A stretch of DNA of 64,000 bases from Halioglobus sp. GTDB lineage: Bacteria; Pseudomonadota; Gammaproteobacteria; Pseudomonadales; Halieaceae. The stretch is from the NCBI GenBank assembly GCA_002699145.1, contig PABK01000026.1, positions 62,001-126,000 of the forward strand, given 5' to 3'. A program made the translations under genes and the position numbers. The notes beneath the pieces were generated by a model, which made no database searches, was not told where the DNA came from, and was given only the letters and a program-made list of their open reading frames with translations. Shown here one piece after another: positions 55,047 to 63,516 of this stretch (position 1 is its first letter; each line of letters starts with the position of its first letter).

Positions 55047-55865
55047 ATGTTGCCCTACCCTGAAATCGACCCGGTCGCCCTGTCACTGGGGCCGGTGAAG
55101 ATCCACTGGTACGGGCTGGCCTACCTCGCGGGTATCGCCGCCGGCTGGTACATGGCGGCGCGGCGCAGCCGCCTGTCCTGGACGCCGGTGGCGCGCGAGC
55201 AGGTCGACGACCTGGCCTTTTACGTCGCCATGGGCGTCGTGCTCGGCGGCCGTTTCGGCTATTCCCTGTTCTACGGCGCCGAGAAGATAGCCCAGGATCC
55301 GACCTGGCTGCTGCGCGTGTGGGAGGGGGGCATGTCCTTTCACGGCGGGTTTCTCGGCGTGATGCTGGCGATGTACCTGTTCCACCGCCGTCACGGTATC
55401 CCCTTCTGGCGCCTCATGGACTTCGTCGCGCCGCTGGTGCCCATCGGGCTCGGCCTGGGCCGGCTGGGGAATTTCATCGGCCAGGAGCTGTGGGGGCGGC
55501 CCGCGGATGTGCCCTGGGCCATGGTGTTTCCCGCCGACCCGCTGCAACTGGCCCGTCACCCCTCGCAGCTCTACCAGTTTGCCCTGGAGGGGCTGTTGCT
55601 GTTCAGCATCCTGGCCTGGTTCTCCGCGCGGCCGCGTCCCACCTACGCGGTCTCCGGCCTGTTCGCCCTGCTCTACGGCTGCGTGCGTATCTTCGCCGAG
55701 TTTTTCCGCGAGCCGGACGCCCATATCGGCTACCAGGCCTTCGGCTGGATGACCCGCGGGCAATTGTTGAGCATCCCCATGATTCTTGTCGGCCTGACAC
55801 TGCTGGCGCTGGCCTACGCCGGCCGCGGCGCCGGCGCGCCGGCCACCGCCGGGAAACACAAATGA
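55047..55865 (+). CDS. lgt: Prolipoprotein diacylglyceryl transferase
   Basis: A 272-residue, seven-helix inner-membrane enzyme that attaches diacylglycerol to the lipobox cysteine of prolipoproteins. FHGGFLG (with the catalytic His), the Lgt signature [15 protein letters not shown] and [15 protein letters not shown] are present. The signature is usually NFINGE or NFINAE; here the second Asn is Gly and the next residue Gln, while the Arg and first Asn are kept. The TGA overlaps the thyA ATG (55862-55865), as in many gammaproteobacteria. Confidence 0.95.
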   Translation: MLPYPEIDPVALSLGPVKIHWYGLAYLAGIAAGWYMAARRSRLSWTPVAREQVDDLAFYVAMGVVLGGRFGYSLFYGAEKIAQDPTWLLRVWEGGMSFHGGFLGVMLAMYLFHRRHGIPFWRLMDFVAPLVPIGLGLGRLGNFIGQELWGRPADVPWAMVFPADPLQLARHPSQLYQFALEGLLLFSILAWFSARPRPTYAVSGLFALLYGCVRIFAEFFREPDAHIGYQAFGWMTRGQLLSIPMILVGLTLLALAYAGRGAGAPATAGKHK

Positions 55866-56695
55866 AGCAATACCTCGACCTGCTGCAGGACATTCTCGAC
55901 AACGGCGTGGAGAAAGGCGACCGCACCGGCACCGGCACCCTGTCGGTGTTCGGGCGCCAGTTTCGCCACGACCTGGCCGCCGGTTTCCCCCTGCTGACCA
56001 CCAAGAAGCTGCATTTCAGGAGCATCGCCAACGAACTGATCTGGTTTCTCAGCGGTGATACCAACACCCGCTGGTTGCAGGAGAACGGCGTGTCGATCTG
56101 GGACGAGTGGGCCACCGAGGAGGGCGAGCTGGGCCCGATCTACGGCGCGCAGTGGACCGCCTGGCCGACCCGCGACGGCGGCAGCATCAACCAGATCGAT
56201 TACGTGGTGGACTGCCTGCGCAACAACCCGGACAGCCGCCGCATCCTGTTTCACGGCTGGAACGTGGAGTACCTGCCGGACGAGCGCGTCAGCCCCCAGG
56301 ACAACGTGCGCGCCGGGCGCATGGCGCTGCCTCCCTGCCACCTGCTGTACCAGTTCTACGTCGCCGGCGGCAAGCTGTCGGCGCAACTGTTGATCCGCTC
56401 GTCCGATTCGTTCCTGGGCCTGCCCTACAACACCGCCAGCCTGGCGCTGCTGACGCACATGCTCGCCCAGCAGTGCGAGCTGGAGCCCGGCGAAATCATC
56501 ATCTGTACCGGCGACTCGCACATCTACAGCAACCACCTGCAGCAGGTGCGCGAGCAGCTCGCCCGGGAGCCCCGCCCCCTGCCGCGCCTGCGCCTGCGAC
56601 GCCGGCCCGGATCGATCTACGACTATCGCTTCGAGGACTTCGAAATCCTCGACTACGACCCGCACGCCCACATCGCCGCGCCGGTAGCGGTCTGA
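55862..56695 (+). CDS. thyA: Thymidylate synthase
   Basis: A 277-residue enzyme that methylates dUMP with 5,10-methylene-THF. Nucleophile C159 lies in [51 protein letters not shown] and [17 protein letters not shown] are conserved. The sequence around residues 85-105 is of the slightly longer subtype. The ATG at 55862 overlaps lgt; the open frame upstream is spurious. folA, which recycles its dihydrofolate product, follows after 11 bases. Confidence 0.97.
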   Translation: MKQYLDLLQDILDNGVEKGDRTGTGTLSVFGRQFRHDLAAGFPLLTTKKLHFRSIANELIWFLSGDTNTRWLQENGVSIWDEWATEEGELGPIYGAQWTAWPTRDGGSINQIDYVVDCLRNNPDSRRILFHGWNVEYLPDERVSPQDNVRAGRMALPPCHLLYQFYVAGGKLSAQLLIRSSDSFLGLPYNTASLALLTHMLAQQCELEPGEIIICTGDSHIYSNHLQQVREQLAREPRPLPRLRLRRRPGSIYDYRFEDFEILDYDPHAHIAAPVAV

Positions 56696-56706
56696 GGCGG
56701 CGCGGC

Positions 56707-57213
56707 GTGCCCGGCCTCGCCCTTATCGCCGCGGTCGCGGAAAACGGCGTGATCGGCCGCGACAACCAGTTGCCCTGGCACCTGCCCGGCGACCTGGCCT
56801 ATTTCAAACGCAATACCCTGGGCAAGCCGGTGGTCATGGGGCGCAATACCTTCGAGTCCATCGGCAGACCCCTGCCGGGGCGCAGCAACATCGTCATCAG
56901 CCGCCGGCCGGGCTATGCGCCGCAGGGGGTGATCACGGTGTCGTCGCTGGACGATGCGCTGGCGCTGGCGGCGCGGGTGGCGCGCTCCGACGAGGTGGAG
57001 GAGGCGGTGGTGATCGGCGGCGCCCGGGTCTACGCCGAATCACTGCAGCGGGCGAACCGCCTCTACCTGACCGAGGTGCACGCCGCGGTGGAGGGCGATG
57101 TACGCTTTCCGCCGGTCGACTGGAGCCGCTGGCGCGAGGACTGGCGCGAGCGTCACGCGGCGGGGGGAGCCAATCCCTATGACTACAGTTTCGTCATTTA
57201 CAGCCGCGCCTGA
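56707..57213 (+). CDS. folA: Dihydrofolate reductase
   Basis: 168 residues. Substrate-binding Asp D29 (QLPWHLPGDLAYFK), VMGRNTFESIGRPLPGR and VIGGARVYAESL (NADPH site) are typical of the chromosomal, trimethoprim-sensitive type. GTG start at 56707 with GAGG 8 bases upstream; no ATG is suitable. Last gene of lgt-thyA-folA; the 240-base AT-richer gap that follows holds the promoter of the TonB2 operon and an inverted repeat GTGTA-N7-TACAC at 57258-57274. Confidence 0.94.
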   Translation: MPGLALIAAVAENGVIGRDNQLPWHLPGDLAYFKRNTLGKPVVMGRNTFESIGRPLPGRSNIVISRRPGYAPQGVITVSSLDDALALAARVARSDEVEEAVVIGGARVYAESLQRANRLYLTEVHAAVEGDVRFPPVDWSRWREDWRERHAAGGANPYDYSFVIYSRA

Positions 57214-57352
57214 GCAAGCTGTCCTCCTGTTACCCTGACATATCCGCTTAATAAAAAGTGTAACCGAAATACACAGTCGGGACCTGCTGCAATCGTCTCC
57301 GGTGGCAATCATTGAAAAGCTCCCCCTAATTGGTTTAAATTCGGCGTCTCGG

Positions 57353-57381
57353 TTTACCCACACCGGAATATCTTCTATATA
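57353..57381 (+). promoter_or_regulatory. Promoter of the TonB2/TtpC operon
   Basis: TTTACC (57353-57358), 17-base spacer and TATATA (57376-57381), about 70 bases before the first ATG. No Fur-like GATAATGATAATCATTATC sequence is visible nearby. Confidence 0.6.
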
Positions 57382-57454
57382 CATTAGGCTCCGGGTCTAT
57401 ATTTAGTTGTAGTTCCTGAATTTCTCTGTCGGACTTATAGGAAAAACAGTTCCC

Positions 57455-58240
57455 ATGATTATGCATCGATTCAAGCAGGTGTTGATCGCTGCGCTGGTTT
57501 CTGCGGGCGCCCTCGCCGGAACCACCGCGGTGGTTCAAGCCAATTCCCTTGACGCCGTTCTCAAGGTGGGCAAGGACAAGAACGTCGCGGCGGCCAAGTC
57601 CCAGCAAAAGATTGACCGCCTGGCCGATGAGACCCGCGACCTGCTCACCGACTACAAGACGGTGATGAAGCAGATCGACGGTCTCAAGGTCTACAACGCG
57701 CGGCTGCAGCGCCAGATCGACAACCAGCTCAAGCGTATCGAGTCAATCGATGCCTCTATCGACGAGAGCACGGTGATTTCACGGCAGATGACGCCGCTGG
57801 TCATCCGCATGATCGACGGTCTGGAACAGTTCGTCGAGCTCGACGTGCCCTTCCAGAAAGAAGAGCGCCTGGAGCGGGTGCAGTTCCTGCGTGACAACCT
57901 CGATCGCGCCGACGTGAGCGTGGCAGAGAAATTCCGCGGTGTGCTCGAGGCGTACAACATCGAACTCCAGTACGGCCGCGGCATCGACACCTACAGGGGC
58001 ACTATCGACCTCGGCGGCGCCGAGCGCGAGGTGGACTTCCTGCGTGTCGGTCGCATCGCGCTGGTGTACCAGACGACCGACGGCGCCACCTCCGGCGCCT
58101 GGGACGTAACCGCCCGGAACTGGGTAGACCTGCCCGCCGGCGACTATGACTCTGCCATTCGCAAGGGCATTCGCATTGCGAAGAAGCAGGCCACTATCGA
58201 ACTGTTGAACATGCCAGTCGCTGCGCCGGAGGCTAACTGA
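57455..58240 (+). CDS. DUF3450 domain periplasmic protein of the TonB2 cluster
   Basis: A 261-residue protein with signal peptide (RFKQVLIAALVSAGALAGTTAVVQA, to about residue 29) and a DUF3450 domain that opens with a long coiled coil (about 45-110: AAAKSQQKIDRLADETRDLLTDYKTVMKQ) followed by a mixed domain (VDFLRVGRIALVYQTTDG). DUF3450 genes head ttpC-exbB-exbD-tonB operons in Vibrio, Shewanella and relatives, where the product is thought to work with TtpC in the periplasm. ATG at 57461 is an alternative start. TGA overlaps the next ATG by one base. Confidence 0.88.
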   Translation: MIMHRFKQVLIAALVSAGALAGTTAVVQANSLDAVLKVGKDKNVAAAKSQQKIDRLADETRDLLTDYKTVMKQIDGLKVYNARLQRQIDNQLKRIESIDASIDESTVISRQMTPLVIRMIDGLEQFVELDVPFQKEERLERVQFLRDNLDRADVSVAEKFRGVLEAYNIELQYGRGIDTYRGTIDLGGAEREVDFLRVGRIALVYQTTDGATSGAWDVTARNWVDLPAGDYDSAIRKGIRIAKKQATIELLNMPVAAPEAN

Positions 58241-59622
58241 TGAGGCTTAAATTTATACGAGGCGCCGCTTTCGCACTGTGCGGCGCGCTGTCACTGTCAG
58301 GCGCATCCGCACTGGCGCAAGAGGCCAAGTCGCTGGACGATCTGCTCAACTTCGTCAAGCAGGGCCAGGTGGCCGAGGCCAAGGAAAACCGCGAGCGCGA
58401 GCAGCGCTTCGCCCGTGACAAGGCCAACCAGGCCGCCGCGCTGAAGGCCGCCGAGGAAGAGCGCGCACGCCAGGAAGCGCTCAGCACCCAGCTGGAAAAC
58501 ACGTTTGAAGAAAACGAGCTGCTGATCGCCGCCAAGCAGAAGCAGTTGAAAGAGAAGCTCGGTACCCTGACGGAACTGTTCGGTCACCTGACCTCCGCCG
58601 CGGGCGACCTGGCCTCCAACGTCGAGGTATCGCTGGTGTCTGCCCAGTATCCCGGCCGCGAAGAGTTCCTGCGCGATCTGGTCGCCAAGATGAGCAGCTC
58701 CGACGACCTGCCCAGCATCGAGGAGATCGAGCGGGTGTGGTTCGAGCTGCTGCGCGAGGTGCGTGAAACCGGCGTGGTCACCAGCTTCGCCGCGGACGTC
58801 TCCTCGCCGGCGGGCGAGCGCGCGGAGCGGCAGGTGGTGCGCGTCGGCGCGTTCAACGTCGTCGACACCGACGGCCACTACCTCAGCTACGACAACGGCA
58901 AGCTCAGCGAACTGCCGCGCCAGCCCAGCGGCCCCTACACCGGCTGGGCGGCCGATCTGGCCTCCGCCAGCGGCGGCCTGAACAGCTTCGGCATCGACCC
59001 GACCGGTCCCACCGGCGGTTCCTTCCTGGCGGCGATCATCGACACGCCGAACCTCGAGGAGCGCTGGCACCAGGGCGGTTACGTCGGTTACGCCATCACC
59101 GCGGTGGGCATCTTCGCCTTCCTGCTGGCGATCTACCGCCTGATCGTGCTCACTGCTGTGGGCGGCAAGGTCAACGCCCAGCTCAAGAGCGACAAGGCCA
59201 ACGACAACAACCCGCTGGGCCGCGTGCTGAAAATCCACGAGGACAACCCCTCCATGGACACCGAGACGCTGGAGTTGAAACTGTCCGAGGGCGTACTCAA
59301 GGAAACGCCGAAGCTGGAGAGTGGCCTGACCCTGCTCAAGATCATCGCCGCGGTAGCCCCGCTCATGGGTCTGCTCGGTACGGTCACGGGTATGATCATC
59401 ACCTTCCAGGCAATCACCATCTTCGGCGCGGGCGATCCCAAGGCGATGGCCGGTGGTATTTCCGGCGCCCTGATCACCACGGTGCTGGGTCTGGTCGTGG
59501 CGATCCCGACGGTGTTGTTGCACACCATCGTCAACGGTCGTGCTCAGCGGATCATCCATATCCTCGACGAGCAGACCACCGGCATGATTGCGGAGCATAC
59601 CGAAGCCAACCTGAGGTCTTGA
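58240..59622 (+). CDS. TtpC-like MotA/TolQ/ExbB proton-channel protein with periplasmic N-terminal domain
   Basis: 460 residues. A signal peptide (to about 27, SGASALAQ) and a charged coiled coil (about 30-115, AKENREREQRFARDKANQAAALKAAEEERARQ) precede a periplasmic domain resembling that of the DUF3450 neighbour; the C-terminal part has three helices with the ExbB/TolQ core (PLMGLLGTVTGMIITFQAI, GISGALITTVLGLVVAIP). This is the architecture of TtpC, the extra component of Vibrio TonB2 systems. It probably couples proton flow to TonB. Confidence 0.88.
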   Translation: MRLKFIRGAAFALCGALSLSGASALAQEAKSLDDLLNFVKQGQVAEAKENREREQRFARDKANQAAALKAAEEERARQEALSTQLENTFEENELLIAAKQKQLKEKLGTLTELFGHLTSAAGDLASNVEVSLVSAQYPGREEFLRDLVAKMSSSDDLPSIEEIERVWFELLREVRETGVVTSFAADVSSPAGERAERQVVRVGAFNVVDTDGHYLSYDNGKLSELPRQPSGPYTGWAADLASASGGLNSFGIDPTGPTGGSFLAAIIDTPNLEERWHQGGYVGYAITAVGIFAFLLAIYRLIVLTAVGGKVNAQLKSDKANDNNPLGRVLKIHEDNPSMDTETLELKLSEGVLKETPKLESGLTLLKIIAAVAPLMGLLGTVTGMIITFQAITIFGAGDPKAMAGGISGALITTVLGLVVAIPTVLLHTIVNGRAQRIIHILDEQTTGMIAEHTEANLRS

Positions 59623-59623
59623 T

Positions 59624-60142
59624 ATGGGCGGTTTGATGGAGGTATTGCTCGCCTTCATGGACAAGGGCGGCGATGTGCTGTGGCTGATTGCCGTCCTGTT
59701 GTTCGTGATGTGGGCATTGATCTTCGAGCGGGTGTGGTACCTGCAGTTTGGCTGGAAGAAGGATGTCGCCGAGGTTATCGCTCGCTGGGAGTCCCGCAGC
59801 GAGCGAAAGTCCTGGGAGGCGCACCAGATCCGCGCCATGCTGATTTCCCGCACCCGCATGCAGATCAACAAGTTTCTGCCGCTGATCAAGACCCTGGTGG
59901 CGCTGTGTCCGCTGCTGGGACTGCTCGGTACGGTGACCGGCATGATCGAGGTGTTCAATATCATGGCCGTTACCGGCGGTGGCGACGCCAAGTCCATGGC
60001 CGGCGGTGTACAGCAGGCCACGATTCCGACCATGGCCGGTATGGTCGCCGCACTGTCAGGCGTTTTTGCCAACACTTACGTCACGCGGATTGCCCAGCGG
60101 GAGAGCCAGTTCCTGCACGACAACCTGACGACGGACCACTGA
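59624..60142 (+). CDS. exbB: ExbB/TolQ-type biopolymer transporter
   Basis: 172 residues with three helices and the short ExbB2 form: N-terminal helix about 14-36 (GGDVLWLIAVLLFVMWALIFE), then LVALCPLLGLLGTVTGMIEVF and GVQQATIPTMAGMVAALSGVFA. A conserved Glu/Thr proton path is expected in the last two helices. It is the stator partner of ExbD and TonB in this operon and begins one base after the ttpC stop. Confidence 0.92.
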   Translation: MGGLMEVLLAFMDKGGDVLWLIAVLLFVMWALIFERVWYLQFGWKKDVAEVIARWESRSERKSWEAHQIRAMLISRTRMQINKFLPLIKTLVALCPLLGLLGTVTGMIEVFNIMAVTGGGDAKSMAGGVQQATIPTMAGMVAALSGVFANTYVTRIAQRESQFLHDNLTTDH

Positions 60143-60155
60143 TAGAGCCACGTTA

Positions 60156-60566
60156 ATGCGTAAGAGAAATAGAGAAGCCGATTCCGATGAGGCGCAGATC
60201 GACCTGACGCCCATGCTGGACGTGGTGTTCATCATGCTGATCTTCTTCATCGTGGTCGCCTCGTTCCTCAAGGAAGCCGGCATCGAGATGAACCGGCCGG
60301 ACAGCAACCAGAACCCACCGGAATCGGATGCCACCAGTATCGTCGTCACCATTACCGGAGACGACCAGATCTGGATGGAGAACCGCCGCATCGACATTCG
60401 AGCGGTGCGGGCGAATATCGCCCGCCTGCTGGCGTCGGACCCGGAGCAAGCCTTTACAGTCAAGACGGAGCCAGGTGCGAGCGCCGGCACGCTCATCGAG
60501 GTCGGCGACGCCGCCCGTGAGGCGGGCGTCAAACAGGTAAACTGGCCAGCGGAGAAAAAGCAGTGA
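60156..60566 (+). CDS. exbD: ExbD/TolR family protein (first copy)
   Basis: 136 residues with a cytoplasmic N-terminus, one helix carrying the proton-responsive Asp (IDLTPMLDVVFIMLIFFIV, Asp about residue 24) and a periplasmic domain. Its TGA overlaps the GTG of a second exbD (60563-60566). Tandem exbD genes are found in several TtpC-type clusters. Confidence 0.92.
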   Translation: MRKRNREADSDEAQIDLTPMLDVVFIMLIFFIVVASFLKEAGIEMNRPDSNQNPPESDATSIVVTITGDDQIWMENRRIDIRAVRANIARLLASDPEQAFTVKTEPGASAGTLIEVGDAAREAGVKQVNWPAEKKQ

Positions 60567-60991
60567 GCAGGCGTGGAATAGCGGCGGGAGGACGTACGAC
60601 GCAGGATGGCGGCGGCGAGGGTGAAATCGACCTGACGCCGATGCTGGACGTCGTATTCATCATGCTCATCTTTTTCATCGTGACCTCCTCCTTTGTCAAG
60701 GAGCCGGGTGTGGACATCACCCGGAAAGAGGCTGTCACTACGGACATATGCGAGCGGGGCACCATTATTTTTGCTATCGATGCCGTGGGTAATATCCACT
60801 ACGACAAGAAACAGATCCCGGTAGAACGCGCCTACCGCCTGGCCGAGGCCGCGAAGAAGGAAGCCCCGAAGGCGAACTTCGTGATCCAGGCGGACGAGGA
60901 GGCGCCCACCTCGGTGCTGAGCGAACTGCTCGCCGCAATCAAGCCGTTGATGGATGCGCCGCTGTGCGCCTCCACGGAAGATGCGGGGTAG
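60563..60991 (+). CDS. exbD: ExbD/TolR family protein (second copy)
   Basis: 142 residues, GTG start overlapping the previous stop. The N-terminal tail is Gly-rich (GRTTQDGGGEGE), then the same helix IDLTPMLDVVFIMLIFFIV with its Asp, and a periplasmic domain distinct from the first copy (ICERGTIIFAIDAVGNIHYDKKQIP). The two copies share the membrane segment almost completely but diverge outside it, so they may form a heterodimer. tonB starts 4 bases downstream. Confidence 0.92.
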   Translation: MSRRGIAAGGRTTQDGGGEGEIDLTPMLDVVFIMLIFFIVTSSFVKEPGVDITRKEAVTTDICERGTIIFAIDAVGNIHYDKKQIPVERAYRLAEAAKKEAPKANFVIQADEEAPTSVLSELLAAIKPLMDAPLCASTEDAG

Positions 60992-60995
60992 CCAG

Positions 60996-61598
60996 ATGAA
61001 CAGTTCAGTGAGGATGTTTGTCTCGATACTGCTGGCCGTGCCCGTGGTGGTGGGCCTGTTCCTGGTCATGCATAGCCTGATCGACCGCGACTACGAGAAC
61101 CCGGAGATCAAGGCGCGCAAGATCGCCGACCTCGTGCAACCCGAGGAAGAGATCGAACTGGAGACCACCACGCCGAAGCCGGACAAGGTGGAAGACCCGG
61201 AGGAGCCGCCGCCGGAAATGGAGATGGTGCAGCTCGACCTGGATATGGACATCGACGTGGAAAACGTCGCTCCGGCGGCCAGTGTGAGCCTGGATATCTC
61301 TACCAGCGGCATGTCCTCCGGCGACGGTGAGTACCTGCCGATCGTCAAGGTCGCGCCGATCTACCCGCGGCGCGCGCAGACGCGCGGTATTACCGGCTAC
61401 TGTATTGTCGAGTATACCGTGACCACTTCCGGTGCGATCCGCGACCCGGTGGCGGTGGACTGCCAGCCTTCGGGTGTGTTCGAGAGGGCCTCCGTGAAAG
61501 CGGCCCTCAAGTTCAAGTACAAGCCGCGGGTGGTGGATGGCGAGGCGATCGAGGTCGCCGGTGTACAGAACAAGTTTACTTACGAATTGGAGCAGTAA
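60996..61598 (+). CDS. tonB: Energy transducer TonB (TonB2 type)
   Basis: A 200-residue short TonB. Anchor helix about 6-27 (RMFVSILLAVPVVVGLFLVMHSL), an acidic/Pro spacer (EEEIELETTTPKPDKVEDPEEPPPEME) shorter than that of TonB1, and a C-terminal domain with the conserved YP (IVKVAPIYPRRAQTRGITG) and VASVxAALKFKYKPR-type end. The start at 60996 lies after AGCC-AG, 4 bases past exbD; the longer open frame would begin inside exbD. No receptor gene is in the operon. Confidence 0.9.
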   Translation: MNSSVRMFVSILLAVPVVVGLFLVMHSLIDRDYENPEIKARKIADLVQPEEEIELETTTPKPDKVEDPEEPPPEMEMVQLDLDMDIDVENVAPAASVSLDISTSGMSSGDGEYLPIVKVAPIYPRRAQTRGITGYCIVEYTVTTSGAIRDPVAVDCQPSGVFERASVKAALKFKYKPRVVDGEAIEVAGVQNKFTYELEQ

Positions 61599-61604
61599 TC
61601 GGCC

Positions 61605-62942
61605 ATGACGATCATCACGACATGGACCCGGGCCGCGTTGCTCGCGCTGCCGGTGCTCGCGTTACAGGTCGCGGTCACGCAGTTGCAGACCGACCTGGGG
61701 GTCGCCCCCCTGGCGGCGGCTGGCGCGCAGGAAGAAAAAAAGAAAGACACGCGTGAAACGCGGCGCACGCCGGCGCTGCGCAACAAGGTCTATGAAAAGC
61801 TGGCGGAGGCCCAGGCCGCCGCCGAGGCGAAGGACCTGAACACCGCCGAGCAGATACTCGACGAGATGATCGCCGCCAGTCGCGAGAGCACCAAGCTCAA
61901 CAGTTACGAACTGGCCAACGTGTGGAATCTCAAGGCCTTTATCGCCTATTCGCGGGAAGACTACGCCGGTGCGCTGCGGGCATACGAGACCGTGGTCTCC
62001 CAGCCGGATATCCCGCTGGCCATGGAAATCAACACACGCTATACCATTGCCCAGCTGTACTTCGTGCAGGAGCAGTGGCAGCGCGGTATCGACGCGCTGC
62101 TGGAGTGGTTCGGCATGACCGAGTCGCCGAACGCCAACGCCTACGTGCTACTCGCCCAGGGTTACTACCAGACCAAGGATTACGACAAGGCCCTGGCCAA
62201 CGTCGAGAAAGCCATCAATATCTACAAGGAAAAGGGCAACGTACCGAAGGAGCAGTGGTACAACCTGGCGCGTTTCCTCTACTTCGAGAAGAACGATACC
62301 GACAAGACGGTCGCCACCCTCGAGGAACTGCTCAAGTACTATCCCAAGAAGGCCTACTGGGTGCAGATTTCTCACATGTACGGTGAGCAGAAGCGCGAAA
62401 AGGACCAGCTGGCGGCGATGGAAACCGCCTACGTGCAGGACATGCTGGACAAGGGTACCGAGCTGACCACGATGGCCTACCTCTACCTCAACGCGGATGT
62501 ACCCTACAAGGCGGCGAAGGTGATGGACAAGGGCCTGAAGAGCGAGGCTATAGAGGGCAAGTCCAAGGACTGGGAGCTGACCGGCAACGCCTGGCGCCAG
62601 GCCCAGGAGATCGACCGCGCCATCCCGGCGATGGAGAAGGCGGCGTCGAAATCCGACAAGGGTGAACTGTACGCCAGGCTGGGCAACATCTACCTGGACA
62701 ATGACCAGTTCAAGAAGGCGGTGACCGCCCTGAACAAGGGCCTGCAGCGCGGCGGTATCAAGCGCCCCGACACGGCCCGCCTGGTCCTGGGCATGGCCTA
62801 TTTCAACCTCAAGCAGTACGACAACGCGCGCAAGGCCTTCAAGGCGGCCGGCCGCGACGAGCGCTCCGCCAAGTACGCGAACCAGTGGATCAAGTACATG
62901 GATTCAGAGCTCGAGCGCCAGAAACAGCTCGCCGAGGGCTAG
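61605..62942 (+). CDS. Tetratricopeptide repeat protein of the TonB2 cluster
   Basis: A 445-residue periplasmic protein: N-terminal hydrophobic signal (about 8-45, ALLALPVLALQVAV ... LAAAGAQ) followed by at least seven TPR-like helical repeats (YEKLAEAQAAAEAKDLNTAEQILDEM; YVLLAQGYYQTKDYDKALANVEKAI; ARLGNIYLDNDQFKKAVTALNKGL). TPR proteins end TtpC operons in Vibrio and Shewanella and probably assemble the complex or link it to the wall. Its last 15 bases, including the stop, are repeated in tandem. Confidence 0.88.
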   Translation: MTIITTWTRAALLALPVLALQVAVTQLQTDLGVAPLAAAGAQEEKKKDTRETRRTPALRNKVYEKLAEAQAAAEAKDLNTAEQILDEMIAASRESTKLNSYELANVWNLKAFIAYSREDYAGALRAYETVVSQPDIPLAMEINTRYTIAQLYFVQEQWQRGIDALLEWFGMTESPNANAYVLLAQGYYQTKDYDKALANVEKAINIYKEKGNVPKEQWYNLARFLYFEKNDTDKTVATLEELLKYYPKKAYWVQISHMYGEQKREKDQLAAMETAYVQDMLDKGTELTTMAYLYLNADVPYKAAKVMDKGLKSEAIEGKSKDWELTGNAWRQAQEIDRAIPAMEKAASKSDKGELYARLGNIYLDNDQFKKAVTALNKGLQRGGIKRPDTARLVLGMAYFNLKQYDNARKAFKAAGRDERSAKYANQWIKYMDSELERQKQLAEG

Positions 62943-62957
62943 CTCGCCGAGGGCTAG
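62928..62957 (+). repeat. 15-bp tandem duplication spanning the stop codon
   Basis: CTCGCCGAGGGCTAG occurs at 62928-62942 and again at 62943-62957 without change. The first copy ends the TPR gene (Leu-Ala-Glu-Gly-stop); the second is in frame and would give the same four residues after read-through. Confidence 0.95.
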
Positions 62958-63006
62958 CCGCAACGGGCTGCTGTGGCCCGGCAGTCAACACAAAAGCGGC
63001 CGACAC

Positions 63007-63038
63007 AAAAAAAGGAGCTCCACGGGAGCTCCTTTTTT
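63007..63038. terminator. Bidirectional Rho-independent terminator
   Basis: An A-run, GGAGCTCC, 3-base loop ACG, GGAGCTCC and a T-run. The symmetrical form serves both the TonB2 operon (plus) and the cold-shock gene (minus). Confidence 0.92.
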
Positions 63039-63088
63039 ATTACCTGCCTTTGTAGCTTGCTGATCGGTGTTGATCAGATCGGAGCTGA

Positions 63089-63295
63089 TCAGATGGGTAC
63101 AACGTTCTCCGCCTGAGGGCCCTTCTGCCCGTCGGTCACCGTGAATTCGACTTTCTGGCCATCGGCCAGGGTCTTGAAACCATCCGCCTGGATGGCGCTG
63201 AAATGAACGAATACATCGGGCCCGTCTTCCCGCTCGATAAAACCAAAGCCCTTGGTTTCGTTGAACCACTTAACCGTTCCGGTTGTTGTAGACAT
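63089..63295 (-). CDS. Cold-shock protein, CspA family
   Basis: A 68-residue OB-fold RNA/DNA chaperone. RNP1 KGFGFI and RNP2 VFVHFS are intact, with the N-terminal [12 protein letters not shown] and C-terminal [10 protein letters not shown]. Close to CspA/CspD-type proteins of Pseudomonas; which paralogue and whether it is cold-induced cannot be told. It has a 5' untranslated region of well over 100 bases. Confidence 0.95.
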   Translation of the reverse strand: MSTTTGTVKWFNETKGFGFIEREDGPDVFVHFSAIQADGFKTLADGQKVEFTVTDGQKGPQAENVVPI

Positions 63296-63317
63296 AATGT
63301 GTACCTGTAGTGCTCTC

Positions 63318-63334
63318 GACGCCGATGTGGCGTC
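63318..63334 (-). promoter_or_regulatory. Hairpin in the leader of the cold-shock gene
   Basis: GACGCC and GGCGTC, a 5-base loop, located 23-39 bases before the start codon. The adjoining leader is AT-rich (TTTAACATAAATAATTACTAC). A TACACT box at 63435-63440 on the minus strand may be the -10, giving a leader of about 130 bases. A short hairpin with TGGTC/GACCA arms (63494-63509) follows the glk stop. Confidence 0.4.
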
Positions 63335-63516
63335 CTCTCCGTGTAGTAATTATTTATGTTAAACGTACCGATGACCTTGAAGGAGGAACCTCGACCGTGC
63401 GCATAAATACCCGCTGGGACTACCCAGCCTCCACAGTGTAGCACCTAAATCGCGGCTGCACAGGGCGGCAAGTAATGAATTTTTCGCACAAATTGGTCAT
63501 TTTCGACCAGTGGGGA

